Source of the DNA: Candidatus Methanomethylophilaceae archaeon
GTDB lineage: Archaea; Thermoplasmatota; Thermoplasmata; Methanomassiliicoccales; Methanomethylophilaceae
Direction: 5' to 3'
Assembly: GCA_007116915.1 (NCBI GenBank)
Contig: SKHQ01000016.1
Span: 1-19,002, forward strand
DNA: 19,002 bases
Below the pieces are notes generated by a model. That model made no database searches, was not told the origin of the DNA, and was given only the letters and a program-made list of their open reading frames with translations. Positions 7,531 to 15,041 of the stretch are shown here, one piece after another. Position 1 is the first letter of the stretch. Each line of letters opens with the position of its first letter. The position numbers and the translations under genes are program-made.

Positions 7531-8771
7531 GCGCCGTACTTCTCGGAACGGTTGGCCATATCCATGACTATGGGCAACAGGTCCTTACCTCTTATCCTGC
7601 CCAATCTACCCTCGCCGCAATCAGCTTCATTGTATGCCTTGCAGGAATCCCTAACCATGTGTCGGGAGTAAATGGTCAAAGGCACAGGGTCTCCGGAATG
7701 GTCCCCCACCGAAACGGGAGTGCTGTGGTCCGCGGTCATCGCCACCACGAGGTCATCGGGCAGCCTCTCCCTGATGTAGGCGAACATCTCATCCATCTTC
7801 TCAATAACCTCGACCTTCTGGTCTGCCAGACTGTCATGTCCACTGAGGTCTGGCGCCTTGATGTTCATCAGGACGAAATCATATTCATCCAATGCCTCCA
7901 GTGCTACTTTGGCCTTCGCTATCATATCGGTTCCGGTACCGCCTGTACAACAGGCCGGTATCTCCAGAACATCAAGTCCACATATGCCGCAAATCCCCTT
8001 TATCATCCCTACGCCGGCCACACAGGCCGATCTCATATCCGTCTTCTCAGGGAACGGGATTATGTCGGGAAAAGAACCCGCCCCACGAGGTAGGAGTATA
8101 TTGGCCGGAGGGAGTCCCTTCGATTTTCTTGCTACATTGATGGGATGGTCTCTGAGTATCCTATGGGCAGCTGCTACGAATTCATTCACCGCATCCGCTG
8201 TCCGCTCACCTTTCTCGGATGTCGCCTTACATTCCCATATCCTGACATGGTCATGAGGGTCCACATCGGTCACATCCGAGCTCAGCCCTTCACCACGGAG
8301 TATGAGGGCGGCACGGTGTTCGGTGCCCAAACCGACAATGACCTCGATCCCATCCATCTTCAGGCTTTGCAAGGCCTCCACCAACTCAATGGTGTCCGGT
8401 TCCTTCACCCTTCCAGCCCTTCGGTCGGTGACCACGAGGTCGTCGTCAACGGTTGCGAAGTTACAACGGAATGCCACATCCCCCTTGCGTCCGATGAGGC
8501 CTATTCCAGCAGCCTCGAATGGTCCGCGCCCGGCGTACACTTCATAAGGGTCATATCCTAACAAAGCTAGATGTGCGGTGTCGCTGCCCGGTCGGATTCC
8601 GGGAGATATGACGTCCATTATCCCTGAGGAGCCGTTCTGAGCGAACCAATCCATGTTCGGGGTACGTGCTTTCTGCAACGGCGTCCGATAGGAGAACTCC
8701 GGGACCGCCCGGTCTCCGAGTCCGTCCATGATGATCATCAATACCCTTCCTTTATGGGCCATGCCTGTCAT
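7527..8771 (-). CDS. apgM: 2,3-bisphosphoglycerate-independent phosphoglycerate mutase, archaeal type
   Basis: This enzyme interconverts 3-phosphoglycerate and 2-phosphoglycerate in glycolysis and gluconeogenesis in the cytoplasm. The 414-residue product has the archaeal ApgM layout of the alkaline phosphatase superfamily: MIIMDGLGD at the N terminus with metal ligand D16, the catalytic serine in PGSDTAHLALLGYDP (S63), and C-terminal metal ligands in APDLSGHD (D308, H312), ADHSTP (D348, H349) and GDHSGD (H358). All look intact. The ATG at 8771 overlaps the stop of the upstream isf gene as ATGA, with a GAGG-type site just before it; ATG 8762 (MAHKGR) is an alternative that better matches the family N terminus. 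The stop is TAG, overlapping the TAA of the convergent gene by 4 bases in total. Confidence 0.94.
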   Translation of the reverse strand: MTGMAHKGRVLMIIMDGLGDRAVPEFSYRTPLQKARTPNMDWFAQNGSSGIMDVISPGIRPGSDTAHLALLGYDPYEVYAGRGPFEAAGIGLIGRKGDVAFRCNFATVDDDLVVTDRRAGRVKEPDTIELVEALQSLKMDGIEVIVGLGTEHRAALILRGEGLSSDVTDVDPHDHVRIWECKATSEKGERTADAVNEFVAAAHRILRDHPINVARKSKGLPPANILLPRGAGSFPDIIPFPEKTDMRSACVAGVGMIKGICGICGLDVLEIPACCTGGTGTDMIAKAKVALEALDEYDFVLMNIKAPDLSGHDSLADQKVEVIEKMDEMFAYIRERLPDDLVVAMTADHSTPVSVGDHSGDPVPLTIYSRHMVRDSCKAYNEADCGEGRLGRIRGKDLLPIVMDMANRSEKYGA

Positions 8772-9343
8772 AACTTCATCCTCTTAAGGATCCAGGCCAT
8801 GTTCTCGCCCAACCTTCTCATGGTTGCCATGCCCTCTTTGTCTTCAACATGGTCACCCGGTGCCTTTCCTACGCCCATAGACCAATAACTTGACCCGACG
8901 ACGTACATATCGCTTATCGTGAACAGATGCGTTATGGAATCGAGGGCATGGATCGAACCGGCACGCCGGTGCGTCACCACCCCGGCCCCGACCTTGCGGG
9001 AGAACATGTTACCGTTTGACCTTGAGACATACCCTGCCCTGTCTATGAGCGCCTTCGTCTCGGTGCTGACGTCAGCGAAATAGACCGGGGATCCGATGAT
9101 GATGCCATCCGCCTCCGCCATCTTGGATATGCATTCGTTGATGATGTCTTCGTCGAAAACACATTTACCGTTCTTCTTTTCGCGGCAGATGCCACAGCCT
9201 TGACAACCTCGGACAGGCTCTCCCCCGACCTGCACGATCTCGGTCTCTATCCCTTCTTCTTCCAAGGCGGACAGGGCCTCGGAGATGAATCCTGCCGTGT
9301 TTCCATTCGCACGCGGACTGCAATTGAACGCGATAACTTTCAT
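8768..9343 (-). CDS. Iron-sulfur flavoprotein (Isf family)
   Basis: This is an FMN-binding flavodoxin-like protein carrying a [4Fe-4S] cluster, 191 residues long. Isf proteins of methanogens transfer electrons from ferredoxin and help reduce O2 and H2O2. Visible features are the N-terminal FMN phosphate loop (MKVIAFNCSPRANGNTAGF), the compact cluster motif C47-X2-C50-X2-C53-X7-C61, and the flavin-binding block GIIIGSPVYFADVS at about 75-88. The cluster motif separates it from plain NADPH-dependent FMN reductases. The start is ATG 9343, with an AGGTGT ribosome site at 9351-9356 spaced 7 bases away. A TATA-like box at 9376-9387 is shared with the divergent kinase. It is the first gene of a two-gene operon with apgM, a pairing with no obvious metabolic reason. 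Confidence 0.88.
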   Translation of the reverse strand: MKVIAFNCSPRANGNTAGFISEALSALEEEGIETEIVQVGGEPVRGCQGCGICREKKNGKCVFDEDIINECISKMAEADGIIIGSPVYFADVSTETKALIDRAGYVSRSNGNMFSRKVGAGVVTHRRAGSIHALDSITHLFTISDMYVVGSSYWSMGVGKAPGDHVEDKEGMATMRRLGENMAWILKRMKL

Positions 9344-9413
9344 AAATAAGACACCTAAATCATAATCAAGGCCCGATTATATTATATCTCTCCATAGACA
9401 ATAATCCAACCGA
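9344..9413. promoter_or_regulatory. Bidirectional promoter between isf and histidine kinase 1
   Basis: The 70-base divergent gap holds one quasi-symmetric TATA element, ATTATATTATAT at 9376-9387, that reads as a TATA box on both strands. For isf it would place the transcript start about 14 bases before ATG 9343, with the ribosome site included. For the kinase it would leave only about 6-8 leader bases before ATG 9414 and no ribosome site. Spacing-based inference. Confidence 0.5.
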
Positions 9414-11057
9414 ATGGCGGCACTCCTGGTATTGTTGGCATTGTTCGTGTGGACGGCCTTCCTCACATACAAGGCACTAGAGAGAAGGAGTGTAGCTTTG
9501 GGAACGCCGATCATTCTGGTATTGGTTGGCGTATCACTTAGTTCGCTTTTCACAGCCACGGAGCTGGTTTCTTCAACATTCCTTACAATGTACATCTCGA
9601 TCGTGTTCCAATATGTGGCCTTTGGTTTCCTGTTATTGGGATTAGGGCTCTTATTCTTCAACTATCTCGGTTGGGTGGATCAATGGGACCTCAGATCGGC
9701 CATTGTACTCGGAATAGTGCCTCTATTTCTGATATTATTGGTCGCAACAGATCCATGGACATCATTTTACTATCGTTCGCTTATTGTTTCGGAATTCAGT
9801 GGTTACTCCTACCTGGTCACGGAGAGGTCTTGGGGCTACTGGATCCTTGTTAGTTATGTGGTGTTCTTGTGTGTTGGAGTGTTGGTCTTGATACTGCGTT
9901 CATTCACAGGGGCATTGGAGACCAACGTGCTACACATGGCCGTACTCTTTACAGCTGTAATCGGTTCGATTTTTATGTCATTACTCCCAAACCCATTCGC
10001 GCTCATACCCAGCGCTTACATAATAAGCATAGGGTTAGGCATAATGGCCTATCCGATATACGTCGTAACTTTCAAAGAGGGTGTATTCACATGGTCCTTA
10101 AGTTATCGGATGGTTCTGGATCGCTCCAGCGACATCAAGGTAATCATTCACGATGACCTCGTCTTATATTCCAACCGTAAGGCAAAGGATGTGCTCGGCG
10201 ACCCGCCTCAGTTACCACTCGAAATCCAAGAATCGTTGGTTGATATGGGAAAACTTTCGATATATGAGGATATCAAGGTGGTGGAGGATGGCGAGGAGAG
10301 GTACTACGATTTCGACATACTTCCTCTGACATCGCGAATCGGTAGGTACCAGGCTACCATGGTTTCCATGAAGGACACCACTGATGAGGTCAGGGCCAGA
10401 GAGGCTTTGAAACTGGCTAATGAAAAGTTACATCTTCTATCCAGCATCTCCCGCCATGATATGCTGAATCAATTAACTATACTGACCGGTATGAATTACA
10501 TGTTGGAGAACATTTTGACAGATGAACGGTCACAGAGAATGACCCGTTCCATGACCAACGCCATTGATGCCATAATCCGTCAACTGATGTTCATGAAGGA
10601 CTACGACCTCATAGGTTCCACTCCTCCGGAGTGGGTCCGTCTCTCGGATGTTCTAGACGAAGCGGCTGAGAACCAGGATATCGAAGATGTCGAGATCCGT
10701 TCCGAAATGGATGATTATGAGATATATGCCGACCCGATGCTGCCAAAGGTATTCGATAACCTCCTCCACAACACATTGAATCACGGAGCGGACGTGAGCT
10801 TCATTTCATTGAAAACCGAGGAGACCGCTGACGGCCTCAACATACACTATAGTGACGATGGAGGCGGCATATTGCCAGAGTTCCATGATAAACTATTTGA
10901 AAAAGGCACGGGCCATCACAGCGGTCTAGGACTGTTCCTGTCCAAACAAATTCTTGACGTTACAGCTCTGGATATAACTGAAAATGGAGTTCCTGGTCAA
11001 GGCGTCAATTTCAAAATTCACGTTCCAATGGGTAAATACAAGCCGATCGGCGATTGA
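9414..11057 (+). CDS. Membrane histidine kinase with 7TM sensor and PAS-like domain (copy 1)
   Basis: This is a sensor kinase of 547 residues. About seven hydrophobic segments fill residues 1-220, including FLLLGLGLLFFNYLG and the conserved-looking ATDPW...GYSYL region (111-133), fitting the HisKA_7TM N-terminal type. A PAS-like region follows at about 225-325. The catalytic core shows SSISRHDMLNQL with phosphoacceptor H348, the N box NLLHNTLNHG (N449, N453), the G1 box DDGGGI (481-486) and the G2 box GLGLFLSK (504-511). The kinase therefore appears active. The ATG aligns exactly with the start of the downstream paralogue. It lacks a ribosome site and fits a short-leader transcript from the shared TATA box. 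No receiver-domain protein lies nearby, so the signalling target is unknown. Confidence 0.88.
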   Translation: MAALLVLLALFVWTAFLTYKALERRSVALGTPIILVLVGVSLSSLFTATELVSSTFLTMYISIVFQYVAFGFLLLGLGLLFFNYLGWVDQWDLRSAIVLGIVPLFLILLVATDPWTSFYYRSLIVSEFSGYSYLVTERSWGYWILVSYVVFLCVGVLVLILRSFTGALETNVLHMAVLFTAVIGSIFMSLLPNPFALIPSAYIISIGLGIMAYPIYVVTFKEGVFTWSLSYRMVLDRSSDIKVIIHDDLVLYSNRKAKDVLGDPPQLPLEIQESLVDMGKLSIYEDIKVVEDGEERYYDFDILPLTSRIGRYQATMVSMKDTTDEVRAREALKLANEKLHLLSSISRHDMLNQLTILTGMNYMLENILTDERSQRMTRSMTNAIDAIIRQLMFMKDYDLIGSTPPEWVRLSDVLDEAAENQDIEDVEIRSEMDDYEIYADPMLPKVFDNLLHNTLNHGADVSFISLKTEETADGLNIHYSDDGGGILPEFHDKLFEKGTGHHSGLGLFLSKQILDVTALDITENGVPGQGVNFKIHVPMGKYKPIGD

Positions 11058-11095
11058 TCGACCATCCAGAATATTTCATTTCCCTTTTACGAACC

Positions 11096-11103
11096 ATTTA
11101 TTA
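11096..11103 (+). promoter_or_regulatory. TATA-like box upstream of histidine kinase 2
   Basis: ATTTATTA is centred about 29 bases before ATG 11129, and no ribosome site precedes that ATG. This suggests a leaderless or very short-leader transcript, so the second kinase probably has its own promoter rather than depending on copy 1. Confidence 0.45.
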
Positions 11104-11128
11104 TGTTCATAAGGCATATTGAATCGAA

Positions 11129-12772
11129 ATGTTGCTCAGCATCCTTGTATTGGCAATCGCGGGCTACACGGCCCTGTTGTTCTTCATTTCATTTAAACAT
11201 CACAACTCTACATTCGGTAGGCCTGTCAAAGCCTTATTGCTAGGGATATGCGTTCTGGCATTGGGATTCTCGTTCGAACTTCTGGCCCAGTCCCGTTTTT
11301 GGTTGGAGTTTTGGAGCTTCGTTTCTCATATAGGTTATGCGATCCTGTTATTCACTTTGGCCGGAATCCTTTATTCGTATTATATGGGGAGCTGTCCTCA
11401 TGAGAAGTGGAAGATCGCATCTTTCGCTTTGGTGCCCGTTTTAATGCTAATCATGATAGCAACAGACCCCTGGCACGGCCTCTATTTTTCCAGTGTCGAG
11501 GTGAGGACATTCCAAGGTTCAAGTTATCTCGGTTTGGAACCCTCGTGGGGATATTCGGCTGTGGCTGCCTATGCGATCATCCTGATACTAACACTCCTGG
11601 TACTTTTAGCAAGGAATTTCTTTGGGGCAACACAATTGAACGTCAAACATGTGGCGGCGCTATCAGCTGCTTTCATTGTGGCCTTATTGATATCGTTCAT
11701 AACCGATTCTTTCACATCCTCGCCCTCCCGTCTTATTGAGATAATGGCCTTGGCCATCGTGGCGTACCCGATATACGCCATAACCTTCCGTGGCGGAATA
11801 AACACATGGAGCCTCAGCTTCAAAGAAGTCCTCGACTTATCGAGGGACATAAAGTTGATAATCGACACTAAACAACACATAGTCTACAACAACCGGGAAG
11901 GGGAGTTGTTCCTGGACAGGGGGGGAGGGTTATCTTCAATATCCGATGAGATAAGAGAATCCATAGATGCTGCCGCTCCATTGATCAAGGATATTGAACT
12001 CAATGTGAATTCCTCACTGAGGACATTCAACTTCGAAGCACTGCCGATATCATCCCCTTCCGGTGTCAAGCAGGGGATGCTGATTACTATGAAGGACATA
12101 ACTGAAAAGGTTGCTGTGAGAAAGTCATTGGCAGAGGTCAATGAAAAGATCAAGCTTCTTTCCAGCATCTCCCGCCACGACATGATAAACCAATTGACGG
12201 TCATCAGCGGACTAACTTATGTCCTCGGCGACACGGCTGCAGGTAACGAAAAGGCAGAAGGAATGGTCCAAACAATGAACAGAGCCACCGATGCCATTCA
12301 CAGTCAGTTGATGTTCATGCGGGACTATGAGAAGATCGGCCTTTCCCTTCCTGAGTGGATCAGCATCCATAGTACGGTGATGTCTGCCGCTCGGAACTAT
12401 GACTTGGAAGGAATACAACTGGAACTTCCTGAACATGATTGCAAGATCCTTGCCGACCCGTTGTTTGAAAAGGTGTTCATCAATCTCATGCATAACAGCA
12501 TCATCCATGCCCAGGACTTAGGTAGGATAACGATATCGCTGGAGCGTGAAGACGATCATCTATTGATCCATTACAAGGATGATGGCGGAGGCATAGCTCC
12601 AGAATACCATGAGTCACTCTTCCATAAGGGAAAGGGGCGCAATACTGGATTGGGATTGTTCCTATCAAAGAACATATTGGAGATTACCCATATGGAGATT
12701 CACGAGGATGGCGTTTATGGGGAAGGAGTTGATTTCATCATCAATGTCCCTCCTGGCGGTTATCGTTGCTGA
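11129..12772 (+). CDS. Membrane histidine kinase with 7TM sensor and PAS-like domain (copy 2)
   Basis: This paralogue of the preceding kinase is also exactly 547 residues. The hydrophobic sensor (about 1-220) contains the same ATDPW...GSSYL...SWGY block, and both copies share the YPIYxxTFxxGxxTWSLS junction into the PAS-like region. The core has SSISRHDMINQL with H350, the N box NLMHNSIIHA (N452, N456), G1 DDGGGI (484-489) and G2 GLGLFLSK (507-514). The kinase core looks roughly half identical between copies by eye, while the sensor is more divergent, so the two may read related but different signals. The gap between the genes is 71 bases and holds a separate TATA-like box. No response regulator is adjacent. 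The next gene downstream is ablA, of osmolyte synthesis, but a functional link is only conjecture. Confidence 0.88.
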   Translation: MLLSILVLAIAGYTALLFFISFKHHNSTFGRPVKALLLGICVLALGFSFELLAQSRFWLEFWSFVSHIGYAILLFTLAGILYSYYMGSCPHEKWKIASFALVPVLMLIMIATDPWHGLYFSSVEVRTFQGSSYLGLEPSWGYSAVAAYAIILILTLLVLLARNFFGATQLNVKHVAALSAAFIVALLISFITDSFTSSPSRLIEIMALAIVAYPIYAITFRGGINTWSLSFKEVLDLSRDIKLIIDTKQHIVYNNREGELFLDRGGGLSSISDEIRESIDAAAPLIKDIELNVNSSLRTFNFEALPISSPSGVKQGMLITMKDITEKVAVRKSLAEVNEKIKLLSSISRHDMINQLTVISGLTYVLGDTAAGNEKAEGMVQTMNRATDAIHSQLMFMRDYEKIGLSLPEWISIHSTVMSAARNYDLEGIQLELPEHDCKILADPLFEKVFINLMHNSIIHAQDLGRITISLEREDDHLLIHYKDDGGGIAPEYHESLFHKGKGRNTGLGLFLSKNILEITHMEIHEDGVYGEGVDFIINVPPGGYRC

Positions 12773-12855
12773 AACAATCTCTATTCTTCGGAAGGATGGT
12801 AATGGTTTTATATCAATTCCCTCTTAGAAAATATAACATCCACCACAAGGATTTA

Positions 12856-12925
12856 TGATACCAAAAACGGTATTATACCCAACCAATAGGGTTATGGGTG
12901 CTTGTGTCTCGGAGTAAGTGATTAA
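12856..12925 (+). promoter_or_regulatory. ablAB promoter with operator-like inverted half-sites
   Basis: Three half-sites are arranged as ATACC (12858-12862), GGTAT (12869-12873) and ATACC (12875-12879). The last two form a perfect 5-bp inverted repeat around T12874, and the first two form a dyad with a 6-base loop. The TATA-like TATTATA (12871-12877) lies inside this array, so a bound protein would block promoter recognition. GGAG at 12911-12914 and AGTGAT at 12917-12922 are possible ribosome sites for ATG 12926. Binding is not demonstrated. Confidence 0.45.
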
Positions 12926-14236
12926 ATGGTTACCGATAAGAATCAGGGTAAAGCCGACAAACTGTCCCTGGATATTGATATCGAGTTGTCGAAATGGAAT
13001 GACTGGAAATGGCACATTAGGAACTCAGTGCGAGATCTTGATACATTTGAGAAATTATTAGGTGTGGATCTGAGCAACTACCGGGAGCAGTTCAGTGCCA
13101 CCGTGGACATATTCCCGATGTCCATAACACCGTACTACCTCAGTCTGATGGACCGAGGGGATCTGTTCAACGACCCGATATTCCGTCAGTCCTTCCCATC
13201 CCCCAAGGAGTTGGATCTCAACACTGAGGATTTAGAGGATCCGCTGTCCGAGGATATGGACAGTTCCGTCCCCGGCATAACCCACCGTTATCCGGACCGG
13301 GTGCTTTTCACAGTAGCTAATGTATGCTCAATGTATTGCCGCCATTGTACGCGGAAGAGGAAGGTCGGGGATCGGGACCATCTACCCTCCAAGGAACAGT
13401 TGGACATGGGTCTGGAATACATCCGCGAGCATACTGAGATCAGGGACGTCCTTATGTCCGGCGGCGACCCATTCATGTTGGACAATGACGCCTTGGACCA
13501 TATATTGAGCGAATTGGATGACATGGATCACGTTGAGATAGTCCGTATAGGCACGCGTATGCCGGTCGTCCTCCCGTATCGGGTCACAGACGCCCTGGCG
13601 GATATGCTGTCCCAGCACCATCCTCTGTGGATCAACACCCACTTCAACCATCCTCGTGAGGTGACTCCGTCATCACGCAGGGCGTTGGCGAAGCTGGCCG
13701 ATGCCGGCATTCCACTGGGCAATCAGACTGTGTTGTTGGCGGGTGTCAACGATTGTCCCAGGATCATGATGACCCTGGTACACAAGTTGGTTGCCAACCG
13801 CGTCCGTCCCTATTACCTGTATCAGTGCGACCTGTCACAGGGGCTCAGTCACTTCCGTACGCCCGTATCAAAAGGCATAGAGATTATTGAGAACCTGATA
13901 GGACACACCAGCGGTCTAGCTGTACCCACTTTCGTCATCGATGCGCCGGGTGGCGGCGGAAAGATACCTGTTATGCCGAACTATGTCCTCTCCTGGTCTC
14001 CCAGCAAGGTCATCCTCAGGAATTACGAGGGAGTCATAACCAGCTACAGACAACCCACCGAATACAAGTCGGACTTCTGTACCGGCGACTGTAAAGGTTG
14101 CGACCTCCAACTCAAACTGGATGATGCTGAGGAGTACAACGTGGTAGGGATAGCCAATCTGCTAGGCGAACATGACTCCTCGATAAGCCTTGTGCCGGAG
14201 GGGAATACGCGCATGGAGCGTAGGAAGGATGCCTGA
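12926..14236 (+). CDS. ablA: Lysine 2,3-aminomutase (N-epsilon-acetyl-beta-lysine synthesis)
   Basis: This is a radical SAM, PLP-dependent enzyme that converts L-alpha-lysine to L-beta-lysine, the first step to the osmolyte N-epsilon-acetyl-beta-lysine in methanogens. The length is 436 residues. The key residues match the clostridial KamA pattern with a constant offset of 9: the [4Fe-4S]/SAM motif C134-X3-C138-X2-C141, PLP lysine K346 in PGGGGKIPVMPNY, and substrate-binding aspartates D302 and D339. C277 and the C-terminal C385 and C389/C392 group fit the zinc site of the KamA oligomer. The bacterial fermentation enzyme is almost identical in motif, so the osmolyte role rests on the directly downstream ablB, which overlaps this gene by 8 bases. 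The start is ATG 12926, preceded by GGAG and AGTGAT. Confidence 0.93.
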   Translation: MVTDKNQGKADKLSLDIDIELSKWNDWKWHIRNSVRDLDTFEKLLGVDLSNYREQFSATVDIFPMSITPYYLSLMDRGDLFNDPIFRQSFPSPKELDLNTEDLEDPLSEDMDSSVPGITHRYPDRVLFTVANVCSMYCRHCTRKRKVGDRDHLPSKEQLDMGLEYIREHTEIRDVLMSGGDPFMLDNDALDHILSELDDMDHVEIVRIGTRMPVVLPYRVTDALADMLSQHHPLWINTHFNHPREVTPSSRRALAKLADAGIPLGNQTVLLAGVNDCPRIMMTLVHKLVANRVRPYYLYQCDLSQGLSHFRTPVSKGIEIIENLIGHTSGLAVPTFVIDAPGGGGKIPVMPNYVLSWSPSKVILRNYEGVITSYRQPTEYKSDFCTGDCKGCDLQLKLDDAEEYNVVGIANLLGEHDSSISLVPEGNTRMERRKDA

Positions 14237-15041
14237 CACCACGATGCGTATGGGAAGGTCATGGGTCCACCACGGGCCGCTCAACAACAGAGTATACCTT
14301 TTGAAGCTTGACCCCCACGACATGCCTGGTCTTGCCCGGATGCTTTTGTTGCTGGCACGCAGGGAAGGGCGGGGCAAGGTCATCGCCAAGGTTCCCGACG
14401 GCCACAAACAGGCTTTCCTGGATCAGGGATACCTTATCGAGGCTAGCGTACCAAGGATGATGGCCGGTGAGGATGGCCATTTCATGTCCTTCTTCATCGA
14501 CCCTGCACGTTCCAAAGGTCCATCGGAGAAGGAGATGCAGACCATCCGTAAGGTCACATCATCGAAGAAGAAGCCCAAGAAGGCTCACGAGGTCGTTGAG
14601 CTATGTGCCAAGGACGCCCGTGAGATGGCCCGGTTGATGGAAGAGGTGTTCCCTTCATACCCCTTCCCGATGAGCAACCCCGACTACATCCTGCATTGCA
14701 TGAGCAATGACGTCTCCTATTACGGCATCAAGAAGAAGGGAAAACTCGTCGCCATGGGAGCGGCGGAGATGGACCGTAGCAACGGTTGTGTGGAGATGAC
14801 GGATCTGGCAACACGGCAGACGCATCGTGGCATGGGGATGTCTAGCTCACTCCTCCTGCATATGGAGGAGGAGATGAGGGCGAGAGGTTACAAGATAGGA
14901 TACACAATAGCCCGCTCGGCATCGATGGGCATCAATATGGTATTCGCCCGTGACGGATACGATTACTGTGGAACTCTCTCCTACAACACCAATATATCCG
15001 GCAACATGGAGAGCATGAACGTCTGGTCAAAGGTTTTCTAG
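14229..15041 (+). CDS. ablB: Beta-lysine N-epsilon-acetyltransferase
   Basis: This enzyme acetylates beta-lysine with acetyl-CoA to give N-epsilon-acetyl-beta-lysine, an osmolyte of methanogens. The product has 270 residues. An N-terminal region begins with the HHGPLNNRVYLLKL block (14-27) typical of AblB, and a lysine-rich linker (KKKPKKAH, 113-120) leads to a GNAT domain at about 121-260. The acetyl-CoA loop is R200-G201-x-G203 within LATRQTHRGMGMSSSLL. The start ATG 14229 lies inside the end of ablA, overlapping its stop by 8 bases with GGAAGG immediately upstream; ATG 14244 is an alternative. The TAG stop shares the palindrome CTAG with the stop of the convergent transporter gene. Confidence 0.9.
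   Translation: MPDTTMRMGRSWVHHGPLNNRVYLLKLDPHDMPGLARMLLLLARREGRGKVIAKVPDGHKQAFLDQGYLIEASVPRMMAGEDGHFMSFFIDPARSKGPSEKEMQTIRKVTSSKKKPKKAHEVVELCAKDAREMARLMEEVFPSYPFPMSNPDYILHCMSNDVSYYGIKKKGKLVAMGAAEMDRSNGCVEMTDLATRQTHRGMGMSSSLLLHMEEEMRARGYKIGYTIARSASMGINMVFARDGYDYCGTLSYNTNISGNMESMNVWSKVF

Noticed and set aside
9377..9661. Minus-strand frame covering the isf/kinase promoter
   Set aside because: It would run through the first TM helix of kinase 1, whose start aligns exactly with its paralogue, and it lacks any recognisable domain.
10438..12186. Near-identical DNA stretches in the two kinase genes, first considered a dispersed repeat
   Set aside because: They encode the same H-box residues in two paralogues and are explained by gene duplication under selection.
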